A stretch of DNA of 50,703 nucleotides from Psychromonas sp. SP041 (GCF_000470315.2 NZ_CBRF02000034.1:1-50703); one strand, 5' to 3'; numbered from the stretch's first letter, positions 7,878 through 17,996 are shown. Numbers and translations are program-made. Notes: generated by a model from the letters alone, not told the origin.

Positions 7878-9261
7878 ACAATTATTATCTGTCGCTGTTG
7901 TTGGCCATGCTAATACGGGTAAGACATCTTTAATTCGTACTTTATTACGTGATGCTAGTTTCGGTCAAATTGCAGATAAAGCAGGCACTACACGCCATGT
8001 AGAAGGGGCTGAAATCCGTGTTGATAACAATCAAAGCATGGTTATTTATGATACGCCTGGTTTAGAAGACTCGATTAATTTATTAAGTGTACTGGACGCC
8101 GACCCTGCTATTGAATATCAAGATGGCATCGATCGTTTATTAGCTTTTATTAAACGTGAGAATGAGTTTCCGGAATTAAACCAAGAGTTAAAGGTGTTAA
8201 AAGCTTTATTAAGTAATGACATTCTTTTTTATGTCATTGATGTGAGAGAGCCTATTTTAGGCAAATATCGTGATGAATTAAAAATTCTCAGTTATGCGGC
8301 TAAGCCTATCATTCCCGTGCTTAATTTTATCGAAGCGGGTCAGGAAAATATCAGTGCTTGGCAAACACAGTTAGCACGTTTAAATCTTCATGCTTTTGTT
8401 AGCTTTGATAGTGTTGTATTTAGGTTCTCAGACGAGTTAAAGATCTATCAAAAAATGCAGACGTTATTAGCGCATAGAGAGCAACAACTTGACGCATTAA
8501 TTACACAGCGTAAACAACAATGGCAAGAACGAGAAAGTGCTGCACAGCAATTAATTGCTACTTTGTTAGTTGAAGCTGCCGCATGTCGCTTTAAAGCTGA
8601 CAATAATGAAAAGAGCATCAGCCTTGCTAGTGAACAATTACAATCAGCCATTCGAGAACTTGAAAAGCAAACGCTAAATCAACTATTAGCTCTATACCAA
8701 TTTAAACAACATGATATCGACCAATATGATTTACCCATTCAACAAGGCCAATGGGAGTTAGATCTTTTTTCATCGGATAACTTAAAAGAGTTTGGTGTTA
8801 AAGCGACCAGTAATTTTGTGAAAGGTGCGGGGATAGGTGTTGCTGTTGATTTAGTGGCTGCAGGTATGACATTAGGTGCGGCAGCAGTCGCCGGTGGTGT
8901 GATGGGGGTGTTGTGGGGTGTAAAACAACGTTATTACGATGAAATTCACGCTAAAGTAAAAGGGCATCGTTATTTATGTGCCGATGATTTAACGCTACAA
9001 GTATTATGGATGCGCCAACTTAGCTTATTAATTGCGTTGCAACAGCGTGGTCATGCGAGTGTGGCTAAAATGTCATTAGCGGATGTAAAAATAGATAAAA
9101 TTGAGTTACCTAAACAATGGAGTAAGTGGCTTAAAAATGCACGCCAACATCCTCAGTGGTTAATTTCAAACAAGAGTGAACAGCCTCTTTTGCGAGAAAA
9201 AAAGCAGCTATTAATTGATCAAGTTGTTAATAGCTTAATCGTTATTAGTCATGAAAAATAA
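7870..9261 (+). CDS. DUF3482-type GTP-binding protein
   Basis: The product has 463 residues from ATG 7870, chosen because GAGGTG lies 5-10 bases before it; an in-frame ATG at 7858 lacks such a site. The N-terminal Era/TrmE-like G domain shows the P-loop GHANTGKTS (residues 12-20), the G2 region GTTRHVEG and the G3 motif DTPGL. The usual NKxD of G4 appears as LNFIE, so nucleotide specificity is uncertain. The middle is a probable coiled coil rich in Gln/Glu (residues about 195-300). It is followed by a glycine/alanine-rich hydrophobic stretch (about 318-350; GIGVAVDLVAAGMTLGAAAV) that could insert into a membrane. It overlaps the DUF2868 gene by 8 bp. The biological role is unknown. Confidence 0.78.
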   Translation: MDKQLLSVAVVGHANTGKTSLIRTLLRDASFGQIADKAGTTRHVEGAEIRVDNNQSMVIYDTPGLEDSINLLSVLDADPAIEYQDGIDRLLAFIKRENEFPELNQELKVLKALLSNDILFYVIDVREPILGKYRDELKILSYAAKPIIPVLNFIEAGQENISAWQTQLARLNLHAFVSFDSVVFRFSDELKIYQKMQTLLAHREQQLDALITQRKQQWQERESAAQQLIATLLVEAAACRFKADNNEKSISLASEQLQSAIRELEKQTLNQLLALYQFKQHDIDQYDLPIQQGQWELDLFSSDNLKEFGVKATSNFVKGAGIGVAVDLVAAGMTLGAAAVAGGVMGVLWGVKQRYYDEIHAKVKGHRYLCADDLTLQVLWMRQLSLLIALQQRGHASVAKMSLADVKIDKIELPKQWSKWLKNARQHPQWLISNKSEQPLLREKKQLLIDQVVNSLIVISHEK

Positions 9262-9273
9262 TTGATGCTGGCT

Positions 9274-10137
9274 TTATAAAAAATCAGCAATCGATATGCC
9301 TAAACCTACTGCATTGGTGTATTCATTATATTCGACCAAGCTGTTGCCATAACCTGAAAATACCTGTACGTAACCTTTTACTTGCCCGTATAGCGGGAAG
9401 CTCCAAGATGCTTCTATTGAACCTTGACTAAAATTACTTTCGATATTGTTACGACTTGTCATAGAAAAAACATGTTCATTATATTTATAAGCAGTAATAA
9501 TTTGTCCATGACCGTAATAGTCTAATAGATCAGGATTATCATCATCTGAATCTTCAAATCGGTACCAAGGGTTCACTGCGATAACTAAGTTGTCATTATC
9601 AAATATCAAGCTGCCGTTAAGACGGTTCCAGCTTCGTGATGTTGGTTCAGTTTTACCATTAGATTGATGTGTAAAACCAAAGGTTCCCGCTTTAAACCTC
9701 CAACCTAAGCCTAACTCTTGGTTTACATCCCATACTAAAAAAGCTTCGGGCTCATAATTTGTTTCACGAAAGGGCGAGGAATACTCCGTGTTATAAGCTT
9801 GCCAATAAGAGAGTTGGGTATAAGCAACATAACCGGAGATAGGTAAACTACCAATTTGGTGAAATAGCGGTACTTTAAAGCTAATTTGAAACTTCACTTC
9901 TAGACGTTGTGAGGTACTGTCGTTTTCTTGAAGTTTTTCATTAAAATAAAACGGCAATAAATAGTTTGGTTTATGCGGTATAATTGAGAAGTTATAGCGT
10001 GCACTCCTAACTTCATCTTCTATACGTTCATCAATTGCGCTGGTGTCTTCAGATGTATTTATTACAGGTTCATCGTTTATTGTTTCAGAAAATACTGTGG
10101 AGCTAAAAACAATTAATATAAAAAAAATAAAGCGCAT
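9274..10137 (-). CDS. pldA: Outer-membrane phospholipase A1 (OMPLA)
   Basis: The product has 287 residues (E. coli PldA has 289). I chose the ATG at 10137 rather than one 45 bases upstream because AAGGTGA precedes it and it begins a signal peptide (MRFIFFILIVFSSTVFSE). The catalytic triad is visible: His157 and Ser159 in HQSNG and Asn171 in SRSWNR, with the same +2/+14 spacing as the E. coli His-Ser-Asn triad. The family motif YTQLSYWQ is present. The rest is alternating beta-barrel sequence ending in Phe-Leu. The enzyme hydrolyses phospholipids that reach the outer leaflet and needs calcium-dependent dimerisation. It converges on the DUF3482 gene and is divergent from recG. Confidence 0.92.
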   Translation of the reverse strand: MRFIFFILIVFSSTVFSETINDEPVINTSEDTSAIDERIEDEVRSARYNFSIIPHKPNYLLPFYFNEKLQENDSTSQRLEVKFQISFKVPLFHQIGSLPISGYVAYTQLSYWQAYNTEYSSPFRETNYEPEAFLVWDVNQELGLGWRFKAGTFGFTHQSNGKTEPTSRSWNRLNGSLIFDNDNLVIAVNPWYRFEDSDDDNPDLLDYYGHGQIITAYKYNEHVFSMTSRNNIESNFSQGSIEASWSFPLYGQVKGYVQVFSGYGNSLVEYNEYTNAVGLGISIADFL

Positions 10138-10265
10138 GCTTTTCACCTTAAAAACATTATTAGTGGATAGTAGTTTACGCATAAACTATGGTTGATACAG
10201 ATTAAGTCTAAATTATTGTCAGTATACGCACAGAAGATTAAACAGATAAGTCATTAAGGTAAAAA

Positions 10266-12338
10266 ATGAAGCTAAATAAAATACCTTTATCAGCACTTAA
10301 AGGTGTTGGTGCTAAAGTTGCCGAAAGGCTCAGCAAAATAGGCTTAAATTCAGTCGAAGATATGCTGTTTCATTTACCGTTGCATTATCAAGATCGTACT
10401 CGACTATATCCAATTAAAGATATTAAAGATGGTATGCAAGTAAGCGTGCAAGGTGAAGTGGTTAGTTGCCAAGTACAATTTGGAAAACGTCGTATTTTAA
10501 AATGTAAGATCAGTGACGGTGAAGGTATTGCCACATTAAACTTTTTTCATTTTAATGCAGGACAAAAAAATGCATTTAAAGAAGGACAGTGGATACAATG
10601 CTTTGGTGAATTTAAACGAGGCTATCAAGGTTTAGAGGTTACTCATCCTGAATATTCATTAGTGGGTGAAAACGCGGCTACATCAGTTGAAGAAGCACTA
10701 ACGCCTATTTACCCAAGTACTGAGGGATTGAAACAAAACAGCTTAAGACAGTTAACCGACCAAGCATTACAACATTTGCAACAAAACCAAGTTCAAGAGC
10801 TTATTCCCACTGCTTTATTGTCTCATCCCATTAGTTTGTATGATGCGTTAATGACGGTTCATCGTCCGCCTCCTTCTGCCAGTATTGAACAATTAGAAGA
10901 TCGCTCACACCCAGCACAGCAGCGTTTAATTATTGAAGAGTTATTAGCGCAACAAATTAGTATGTTGGCATTACGTCAGCAAGCACAACAGCATCATTCG
11001 CCTGTGCTTAAGCAAACTGACCAATTATCAAAACAGTTATTAAAAAACTTACCTTTTTCGCCAACGGGAGCCCAACAAAGGGTTAATGTAGAGATTCAAC
11101 AAGATTTAATGAAAGATATCCCGATGATGCGATTAGTACAGGGAGATGTAGGTTCAGGTAAAACATTAGTGGCTGCTTTAGCGGCATTAACCGCAATTGA
11201 AGCTGGGTATCAAGTCGCATTAATGGCACCCACTGAATTGTTAGCAGAACAACATTTATTAAACTTTCAGAATTGGTTTGAACCTTTGGGTGTTCGAGTC
11301 GGCATGTTATCTGGAAAAATGAAGGTAAAAGAAAAGCGTGATCAATCTGAGAATATTACGTTAGGTTTATCAAAGATGGTCGTCGGTACGCATGCACTCT
11401 TTTCAGATAATGTTAAATTTCATAATCTAGCGTTAATCATTGTTGATGAGCAACATCGTTTTGGCGTACATCAGCGTTTATCGTTACGTGAAAAAGGCAT
11501 TAGTAATGGTTTGGTTCCACACCAACTAACTATGACGGCGACACCGATCCCTCGAACATTGGCGATGACTGCTTATGCTGATTTAAGCGTGTCGGTTATT
11601 GATGAGTTACCACCGGGCAGAACACCGATTAAAACTGTTGCATTAGCTGATACAAGACGCGATGAAATTATTCAACGCGTCTATAAAGCCTGCAAAGAGG
11701 AAGGACGCCAAGCTTATTGGGTTTGTACGTTGATTGAAGAATCTGAAGTCTTAGAGTGCCAAGCTGCTGAAGATACTGCCAATGATTTACAACTCGCACT
11801 AACGGATTTAAGAATTGGTTTAGTGCATGGACGAATGAAAGCCGCTGAAAAACAATATGTAATGGATGCTTTTAAAGCGGGTGAATTAGATTTGTTAGTG
11901 GCGACAACGGTGATTGAAGTGGGCGTAGATGTGCCCAATTCAAGCTTAATGATCATCGAGAACCCAGAGCGTTTAGGGTTAGCGCAGCTACATCAATTAC
12001 GTGGGCGAGTAGGGCGTGGAGAAGTGGCCAGTCATTGTGTTTTATTGTACAAGTATCCATTGTCAAAAACGGCGTTAAAGCGGTTAAATGTATTACGTGA
12101 AAGTAATGATGGTTTTTATATCGCAGAACAAGATTTGGCAATTCGTGGGCCTGGTGAAGTATTAGGGACTAAGCAAACAGGAATAGCAGATATGAAAATT
12201 GCTGATTTGTTAAGAGATCAAGCCTTGATACCACAAGTACAGCAGCTTGCGATTACTCTTATCCACTCTCACCCTGAATATATTACTCCACTTGTAGAGC
12301 GTTGGTTAGGAGATAAACCAGTATATGCGCAGGTTTAA
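10266..12338 (+). CDS. recG: ATP-dependent DNA helicase RecG
   Basis: The protein has 690 residues (E. coli has 693). An N-terminal wedge/OB domain (about residues 60-160) binds branched DNA. The superfamily 2 helicase core follows, with Walker A GDVGSGKT, a DEQH Walker B box (IIVDEQHRFGVHQR), the TATPIPRT motif III region and the motif VI segment LHQLRGRVGRG. RecG remodels stalled replication forks and Holliday junctions. It is divergent from pldA and converges on ntrC across a long hairpin. Confidence 0.97.
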   Translation: MKLNKIPLSALKGVGAKVAERLSKIGLNSVEDMLFHLPLHYQDRTRLYPIKDIKDGMQVSVQGEVVSCQVQFGKRRILKCKISDGEGIATLNFFHFNAGQKNAFKEGQWIQCFGEFKRGYQGLEVTHPEYSLVGENAATSVEEALTPIYPSTEGLKQNSLRQLTDQALQHLQQNQVQELIPTALLSHPISLYDALMTVHRPPPSASIEQLEDRSHPAQQRLIIEELLAQQISMLALRQQAQQHHSPVLKQTDQLSKQLLKNLPFSPTGAQQRVNVEIQQDLMKDIPMMRLVQGDVGSGKTLVAALAALTAIEAGYQVALMAPTELLAEQHLLNFQNWFEPLGVRVGMLSGKMKVKEKRDQSENITLGLSKMVVGTHALFSDNVKFHNLALIIVDEQHRFGVHQRLSLREKGISNGLVPHQLTMTATPIPRTLAMTAYADLSVSVIDELPPGRTPIKTVALADTRRDEIIQRVYKACKEEGRQAYWVCTLIEESEVLECQAAEDTANDLQLALTDLRIGLVHGRMKAAEKQYVMDAFKAGELDLLVATTVIEVGVDVPNSSLMIIENPERLGLAQLHQLRGRVGRGEVASHCVLLYKYPLSKTALKRLNVLRESNDGFYIAEQDLAIRGPGEVLGTKQTGIADMKIADLLRDQALIPQVQQLAITLIHSHPEYITPLVERWLGDKPVYAQV

Positions 12339-12340
12339 GT

Positions 12341-12379
12341 ATGAAGAAGCCTATATTTATCGTGTATAGGCTTCTTCAT
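12341..12379. terminator. 15-bp hairpin between convergent recG and ntrC
   Basis: ATGAAGAAGCCTATA (12341-12355) is perfectly inverted at 12365-12379 with a 9-base loop. It sits immediately after the recG stop and just beyond the ntrC stop, so it probably ends both transcripts, although neither side has a long T-run. Confidence 0.65.
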
Positions 12380-12388
12380 CGTATAACG

Positions 12389-13792
12389 TTAATCAGATAG
12401 ATTAAGCTCTTTGAGTTTGCGTGTGAGGGTATTACGACCCCAGCCTAATAACTTAGCGGCTTCATGCTTTTTGCCTTGAGTATGCTTTAAGGCACTTTGT
12501 AGCATTATTTTTTCAAATTCAGGTAGTAACTGACCTAGAATGTTGCTCTCGCCATTCTTGAGTTGTGCATCAGTCCATTTTTTTAAGCTTTCTTGCCATA
12601 TTACAGGTTCACCTTCTTGCTGCGGTGTTTCTTGTTCGCCTAATTCAGGTGGTAAGTCGCTGATATGAACTTCTTGACCACTAGACATGACGGTTAACCA
12701 ACGACAAATATTTTCTAATTGTCGAACGTTACCCGGCCATGGTAAATCACTAAGGTAATTGATCGTTGCTTTAGTCAGTATCTTACTTTCAACGGTTAAC
12801 TCATTAGCAATGCTGTGTAAAAAGTGATTTGCTAGTAATGGTATATCTTCACGACGCTCTTTTAATGCAGGTAACTGTAAGCGAATAACATTTAAACGGT
12901 GAAACAAATCTTCACGGAAATCGCCACTGAGTACTTTCTTCTCTAAATTTTGGTGAGTCGCTGCAATAATACGTACATCAACTTTAATGGCTTGGTGCCC
13001 ACCGACGCGATAGAACTGACCATCTGCTAATACACGTAATAAACGCGTTTGTACGTCTAATGGCATATCACCAATTTCATCTAAAAAAAGTGTTCCGCGA
13101 TCAGCTTGTTCAAATCGACCTTGTCGATTCGCAGCAGCACCTGTAAAGGCCCCTTTTTCATGACCAAATAATTCTGCTTCTATCAATTCTTTAGGGATAG
13201 CCGCCATGTTTAATGCAATAAACGTTTCGTTTTTACGTGGGCTATGTTTGTGTAATGCTTGAGCAACGAGTTCTTTACCTGTACCTGATTGGCCATTAAT
13301 TAACACACTCATACTTGAGCGAGAAAGACGGCCAATGACTCTGAAAACCTCTTGCATAGCCGGTGCTTCACCAATAATCTCTGGCGTTGCGATAGGTTGT
13401 TGAACTGGTTTTTTTTGTTGTTTTAATTCTTTACTATGGCTGATTGCACGTTTAATTAAATCTGTTGCTTCGTGAATATCAAAGGGTTTTGGTAAATATT
13501 CAAATGCACCACTTTGATAAGCATTAACGGCACTGTCTAAGTCGGAATGTGCGGTCATGATAATAATTGGAATTAAAGGATAACGCTGGTGGATTTTTTG
13601 CATTAACTCTAAGCCATCAATACCTGGCATACGCACATCTGAAATAATAATTTCAGGCTGCTCAATTAATAATTGTTGCCATAAGCATTCTGCATCAGGG
13701 AAACTAGCATATTCGATATTCTCTGCTTTTAACGTGCGTTCTAATACCCAGCGAATGGCGTGGTCATCATCTACAATCCAAGCGGCCATCAT
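12389..13792 (-). CDS. ntrC: Nitrogen regulation response regulator NtrC (NR-I)
   Basis: The protein has 467 residues. The receiver domain (1-120) has the acidic pocket DDD at 8-10 and the phospho-acceptor Asp52 in SDVRMPG. The central AAA+ domain has Walker A GQSGTGKE, the sigma-54-contacting GAFTGA loop and the Walker B segment [13 protein letters not shown]. The C-terminus is a Fis-type helix-turn-helix ([19 protein letters not shown]). Phosphorylated by NtrB, it activates sigma-54 promoters under nitrogen limitation. Two ATGs are adjacent; AAGGA favours the second (13789). It lies 37 bp after ntrB. Confidence 0.96.
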   Translation of the reverse strand: MMAAWIVDDDHAIRWVLERTLKAENIEYASFPDAECLWQQLLIEQPEIIISDVRMPGIDGLELMQKIHQRYPLIPIIIMTAHSDLDSAVNAYQSGAFEYLPKPFDIHEATDLIKRAISHSKELKQQKKPVQQPIATPEIIGEAPAMQEVFRVIGRLSRSSMSVLINGQSGTGKELVAQALHKHSPRKNETFIALNMAAIPKELIEAELFGHEKGAFTGAAANRQGRFEQADRGTLFLDEIGDMPLDVQTRLLRVLADGQFYRVGGHQAIKVDVRIIAATHQNLEKKVLSGDFREDLFHRLNVIRLQLPALKERREDIPLLANHFLHSIANELTVESKILTKATINYLSDLPWPGNVRQLENICRWLTVMSSGQEVHISDLPPELGEQETPQQEGEPVIWQESLKKWTDAQLKNGESNILGQLLPEFEKIMLQSALKHTQGKKHEAAKLLGWGRNTLTRKLKELNLSD

Positions 13793-13829
13793 AGTTCCTT
13801 ATTTTTTATTATTATGTGTACACTAAAAG

Positions 13830-14891
13830 TTAAATTGGTAAGTAAACCGAAAACTCGGTATGACCTTTACAACTATTAAACTCAATACGTCCATGATGTT
13901 GTTTAATCAATTCTTGTGCGATCGATAGCCCTAAACCGGTACCATCTTTTCGCCCCGTTACCATTGGATAAAACAATGTATTTCTAATATGCATTGGTAT
14001 ACCTGGCCCGGTATCTATAATTTTAATTTCGGTTGCCAAGCGTTGTGGTAGTCCATTAATTGTTATTTGATTTGCAGTACGAGTACGCAGTGTGATTGAG
14101 TGCTGCTCTGGCTGACTTTGTAATGCTTGTACTGCATTCTGGACAATATTTAAAAATGCTTGCTGTAATTGATCTGATTCCATTTCAAAATCTGGAATAC
14201 TTGGGTCATAATCAATATGAATTTTTACATTGTCAGGTAAATCTAAGTTAACTAATTTACGCACGCTTTCTAATACTGAATGAATATTATGAATGCGTTT
14301 TTCACCTAGTTTTTGAGGCCCTAACAAACGATTTACTAATGCGCTTAATCTGTCGGCTTGCTCAATGATGATTTGTGTAAATTCTTTTAATTCTGGATCA
14401 GGTAATTCTGCTTCTAATAACTGGGCTGCACCACGTAATCCACCTAATGGGTTTTTAATTTCATGGGCTAATCCGCGCACTAATTCTTGTGCCGCTTTTT
14501 GTTGGTGCTCTTGATAATGCACTTGACTGATGCGTTTTTGTTGTTCGATACAGCGCATCTCAATGATTATATATTTTGCTGATTTTGTATCTATATAACT
14601 AGCGCTTAAATCAATTAACAGTGGGTGCCCATCAATAAATAAAGTGACTTCATTTTCTGTAAAAGATGATTCTTCTAGTAGTAAGTTTTTAATCGATTCA
14701 GGTGAAAAGTGAAATTGTTCTGCAAGCGCGTGCAAGTTCTGACCATATAAACGTTGTTTACTTTGTGACAACAACTGCTCACTTGCAGGGTTCGCGTAGA
14801 TTAGATTTAATGAGGCATCTAATGCTACAAATGCAGTTTTAGCTTCTTCAAGAAAAGTAAAAATAAGATCGATACTAGGTTCTTTTGACAT
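13830..14891 (-). CDS. ntrB: Nitrogen regulation sensor histidine kinase NtrB (NR-II)
   Basis: The protein has 353 residues (E. coli has 349) and no membrane segment, as expected for this cytosolic kinase. A PAS domain occupies about residues 10-110. The phospho-acceptor His143 is in GLAHEIKNPLGGLRGAAQLL. The kinase domain shows the N box (IVQNAVQAL), DTGPGIP and the GTGLGLSIAQ lid. With PII it phosphorylates or dephosphorylates NtrC according to the glutamine/2-oxoglutarate balance. It starts 12 bp after the DUF4124 gene and is followed by ntrC. Confidence 0.95.
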   Translation of the reverse strand: MSKEPSIDLIFTFLEEAKTAFVALDASLNLIYANPASEQLLSQSKQRLYGQNLHALAEQFHFSPESIKNLLLEESSFTENEVTLFIDGHPLLIDLSASYIDTKSAKYIIIEMRCIEQQKRISQVHYQEHQQKAAQELVRGLAHEIKNPLGGLRGAAQLLEAELPDPELKEFTQIIIEQADRLSALVNRLLGPQKLGEKRIHNIHSVLESVRKLVNLDLPDNVKIHIDYDPSIPDFEMESDQLQQAFLNIVQNAVQALQSQPEQHSITLRTRTANQITINGLPQRLATEIKIIDTGPGIPMHIRNTLFYPMVTGRKDGTGLGLSIAQELIKQHHGRIEFNSCKGHTEFSVYLPI

Positions 14892-14903
14892 ATTTTCTAT
14901 AAT

Positions 14904-15434
14904 CTACTTAATAACTGATATACGTTGTAAATGTATCGTAACAACTTGTGTTGTCGCTAATATGTTGTTTCCTTCATCTAACAACTTGGCTTGTATTTGG
15001 TGCGTTCCTCGATCAACATTTAGTGCTCGAATAGTCGGTGACATTTGTGGCAAACCTAATGCTTGGCCATCTAAAAAAAGTTGTAAGCGTTGTGTGCTTT
15101 TCTTTTCAGGTGTTGTTTTAACGTGAACTTCTAATGTGCCGTTATTGCTTCTTATTGCAACATCATCTTTAGGTGTTGTTATTTCTGCTAGATATTCAAT
15201 CATTTCTTCTTTCTTGGTATTGATATTTGTATTGCTTGTTCTTTCAGGTTGTTGCTGTTGAGGTGTTGATACTAAATTTTTATTTTCAACTATTATTTCA
15301 GCTGTACCAGGTGGTGCTGTATCGGCAAAATGAGTCTTACCATCTGCATCGACCCAATGATAAATTTTTGCTTCTGCTGATATTAAAGATGCATAAAAAC
15401 AAAGCAATATAGCTAAAAAAAGTGAACACTTCAT
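14904..15434 (-). CDS. Secreted DUF4124-domain protein
   Basis: The product has 176 residues from the ATG at 15434, chosen because AAGG lies upstream and the codons start a clean signal peptide (MKCSLFLAILLCFYASLISAEA). An in-frame ATG 57 bases earlier would put 19 extra residues before it. The DUF4124 signature follows the signal: IYHWVDADGKTHFADTAPPG. A Gln/Thr/Asn-rich linker leads to a C-terminal beta-rich domain (about residues 105-172) resembling an Ig-like fold seen next to DUF4124. The function is unknown. DUF4124 genes are often found between glnA and ntrB in gammaproteobacteria, and this one is 12 bp before ntrB and probably co-transcribed with it. Confidence 0.82.
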   Translation of the reverse strand: MKCSLFLAILLCFYASLISAEAKIYHWVDADGKTHFADTAPPGTAEIIVENKNLVSTPQQQQPERTSNTNINTKKEEMIEYLAEITTPKDDVAIRSNNGTLEVHVKTTPEKKSTQRLQLFLDGQALGLPQMSPTIRALNVDRGTHQIQAKLLDEGNNILATTQVVTIHLQRISVIK

Positions 15435-15620
15435 AATCAAAAACCTTAATAGTAAAAAGCTCATTGTCGAACATATAAAAGGTTTAGACAATCAAAAAAA
15501 CATACTGTAAACGTGGTAGATATATAAATATTAAACTTTTATCACTAAATAAGATGAGCAAAGGTTAATATTTTCAATTCAATAGAGCATAGATATTGTA
15601 ATTATGTATCGTTGGAAAAT

Positions 15621-15648
15621 AATAAGGAGTGACAACTCACTCCTTATT
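15621..15648 (-). terminator. Terminator after the type III glutamine synthetase gene
   Basis: AATAAGGAGTGA (15621-15632) and TCACTCCTTATT (15637-15648) form a perfect 12-bp stem with a CAAC loop, 28 bp past the stop. On the reverse strand a moderately T-rich tract follows. It would separate the synthetase from the DUF4124-ntrB-ntrC genes. Confidence 0.75.
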
Positions 15649-15675
15649 TAAGATTGTTTATTATTTATTAACTAC

Positions 15676-17847
15676 TTATTTAATAAATAACATTTCTGAG
15701 TATTTAGGTAGTGGCCATAACTCATCAGCTACTAATAACTCAAGCGCATCAGCATGTTCACGAGCTTCACCCATTAATGGACAAATAATATCGGCACTAT
15801 GACGCATGTGAGCTTCAGTATCTACGAAGTCATGTTTAGCAATTTCAGTTTCAAGTTTAGCAATTGAAGCTAATAAGCCATTGATATGTTCTGCGATCTG
15901 TTTTGCAATCCTTGAATCTAATTCAATGCCTAGATCTAACGTTGAAGCAGAAGCAAGTGTCAGCTCTGATACATACGTGATTGCTGCTGGGTAGATTTTA
16001 GTTTTAGCAATATCTACTACTAGCTTAGCTTCAACTTCAATCGCTAAGTTATATTGTTCAGCATACACTTCGTAACGGCTTTCTAATTCAACTGCAGTTA
16101 AAACACCTGTTTTTGTGAATAACTCAATAACTTCTTTAGATTTAAATGCAGGTAATGCATCAGCAGTAGTAGGGATGTTTTGTAATCCACGCTCTTCAAC
16201 AGCCGCTTTATGCCATTCTGAAGAATAACCATCACCACCAAATACAGCGTTACCGTGTAACTCCATTAATTCTTTTAATACTGTGATAACAGCTGCAGTT
16301 TGATCTTGTGTTTTTAATGCCGCTTCTAGTTTCTCAGCAATCCAGTTTAATGAATCAGCAAGCATTGTATTCATCGCAACTAATGGACCAGAAACTGATT
16401 GCTCTGAACCTACTGCGCGGAATTCGAAACGGTTACCCGTAAATGCGAAAGGAGAAGTACGGTTACGGTCACCTGGATCACGGTCAAAGTTAAGAATTTG
16501 TGAAAGACCAAGGTCCATTTCACCGCCATCTGTAGAGCCCGTTAGTTTACCTGCTTTGATATCTTCAAATACTTTTTCTAATTGGTCACCTAGGTAAACA
16601 GAAAGAATAGCGGGTGGAGCTTCGTTTGCACCTAAACGATGGTCGTTACCTGCTGAAGCAATAACAGCACGCAATAATGGACCGTATTTATGTACGCCAC
16701 GAATAACAGCACCACAGAATAATAAAAACTGTAGGTTACTGTGTGGTGTTTTACCTGGGTCTAATAAGTTACCTTGTGTGCTGTTACCAACAGACCAGTT
16801 AACGTGTTTACCTGAACCATTGACACCTGCAAAAGGTTTTTCATGTAACAAACATAAGAAGCCATGTTCTTTTGCTGTTTGTTTCATCATTGTCATTAGC
16901 AATTGTTGTTGGTCTGCACCTACATTTGCTGCACCGTAGTAAGGCGCAATTTCAAATTGACCTGGCGCTACTTCATTGTGGTGAGTTTTAGCTGGAATAC
17001 CTAGCTTATATAGTTTGTCTTCAAAGTCTTGCATGAACACTTGAACTCGAGCAGGGATAGCACCGAAGTAGTGATCATCAAATTGTTGGCCCTTCGCTGG
17101 TGCGGCACCAAATAATGTACGGCCTGCTAGTAATAAGTCAGGACGTGCATTTGCGAAGTTTTCATCAATTAAGAAATATTCTTGCTCAGGACCACAACTT
17201 GAATCTAATGCAGCAACTTCTTTTTCGCCCATTAATTTCAATACTTTTTGTGCCGCTTCATTCATTGCTGAATTTGAGCGAAGTAGTGGGATTTTTTTAT
17301 CAAGCGCTTCACCCGTCCAAGACATGAAAACACTTGGAATCATTAATGTTGCACCATTTGCTGTTTGTTGGATATAAGCAGGGCTCGTTGGATCCCATGC
17401 TGTATAACCACGTGCAGCATTTGTCATACGTAGGCTACCATTAGGGAAAGAAGAACCATCTGGTTCACCCTTAATTAATAGGCTACCAGTAAATTCATTG
17501 ATCGCATTACCGTCTGAGTTAGTCAGAATAAAGGCATCATGCTTTTCTGCAGTAATATTTGTCATTGGGTAGAATACGTGAGAGAAAAATTTAGCGCCTT
17601 TTGCTAAAGCCCAATCTTTCATCGCAGCAGCAATAATGTCAGCGGTTGCATTATCTAATGCTTCACCTGTCTTAACCGTCTTTTTAATTGCTTTAAATGC
17701 ATTTTTTGATACGGCTTCTTCCATTTTCGCTAAATTGAAAACATCCATAGCCCAAATTTGATTGAGTGGCTCAGTTTGAGCGACCTCTTTTGGTGCACGG
17801 TTAGTAATTTGTTCAATTGCTTGAAGACGGACTTGATTTCCACTCAT
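15676..17847 (-). CDS. glnN: Glutamine synthetase type III
   Basis: At 723 residues it is far longer than GlnA and matches the dodecameric type III enzyme (about 700-730). Family segments visible in order: CGPEQEYFLID, NEVAPGQFEIAPYYG, NVGADQQQLLMTMMKQTA, the KHVNWSVG motif, the nucleotide/glutamate-site segment AGNDHRLGANEAPPAI, and RNRTSPFAFTGNRFEFRAVG. It ligates ammonia to glutamate using ATP. Type III enzymes are known mainly from Bacteroidetes, cyanobacteria and Firmicutes and are less common in gammaproteobacteria. The start has a strong AAGGAG site. A sigma-54-like promoter lies 87-102 bp upstream. It sits directly after glnA and before DUF4124-ntrBC, so it is likely a second nitrogen-starvation synthetase. 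Confidence 0.93.
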   Translation of the reverse strand: MSGNQVRLQAIEQITNRAPKEVAQTEPLNQIWAMDVFNLAKMEEAVSKNAFKAIKKTVKTGEALDNATADIIAAAMKDWALAKGAKFFSHVFYPMTNITAEKHDAFILTNSDGNAINEFTGSLLIKGEPDGSSFPNGSLRMTNAARGYTAWDPTSPAYIQQTANGATLMIPSVFMSWTGEALDKKIPLLRSNSAMNEAAQKVLKLMGEKEVAALDSSCGPEQEYFLIDENFANARPDLLLAGRTLFGAAPAKGQQFDDHYFGAIPARVQVFMQDFEDKLYKLGIPAKTHHNEVAPGQFEIAPYYGAANVGADQQQLLMTMMKQTAKEHGFLCLLHEKPFAGVNGSGKHVNWSVGNSTQGNLLDPGKTPHSNLQFLLFCGAVIRGVHKYGPLLRAVIASAGNDHRLGANEAPPAILSVYLGDQLEKVFEDIKAGKLTGSTDGGEMDLGLSQILNFDRDPGDRNRTSPFAFTGNRFEFRAVGSEQSVSGPLVAMNTMLADSLNWIAEKLEAALKTQDQTAAVITVLKELMELHGNAVFGGDGYSSEWHKAAVEERGLQNIPTTADALPAFKSKEVIELFTKTGVLTAVELESRYEVYAEQYNLAIEVEAKLVVDIAKTKIYPAAITYVSELTLASASTLDLGIELDSRIAKQIAEHINGLLASIAKLETEIAKHDFVDTEAHMRHSADIICPLMGEAREHADALELLVADELWPLPKYSEMLFIK

Positions 17848-17933
17848 GTATTGCTCCTTGCTGCAGTATTAGTACTGCTTGTTAATAACTTAGTTATTTT
17901 TATACGACAAATATAAAAACATAGTCTATAACT

Positions 17934-17949
17934 AGCAAAAAATAGACCA
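17934..17949 (-). promoter_or_regulatory. Candidate sigma-54 promoter for the type III glutamine synthetase
   Basis: Read on the reverse strand, TGGTCTATTTTTTGCT has TGG at -24 and TTGCT at -12 with exact sigma-54 spacing (GG and GC ten bases apart). The predicted start is near 17922, giving a leader of about 75 bases. I see no clear NtrC palindrome in the short space upstream, so activation from more distant sites is possible. Confidence 0.55.
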
Positions 17950-17996
17950 CTTTTTGTTATTTTGGATAAAGCAGTGAAAATGAAGGAGATAGAACG

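Noticed and set aside
4929-9261. SieB-like protein plus the DUF2868/DUF3482 pair as a phage-defence island
   Set aside because: They are separated by the housekeeping gene trmH, composition is uniform with the flanks, and there is no integrase, tRNA or nuclease/helicase defence module nearby.
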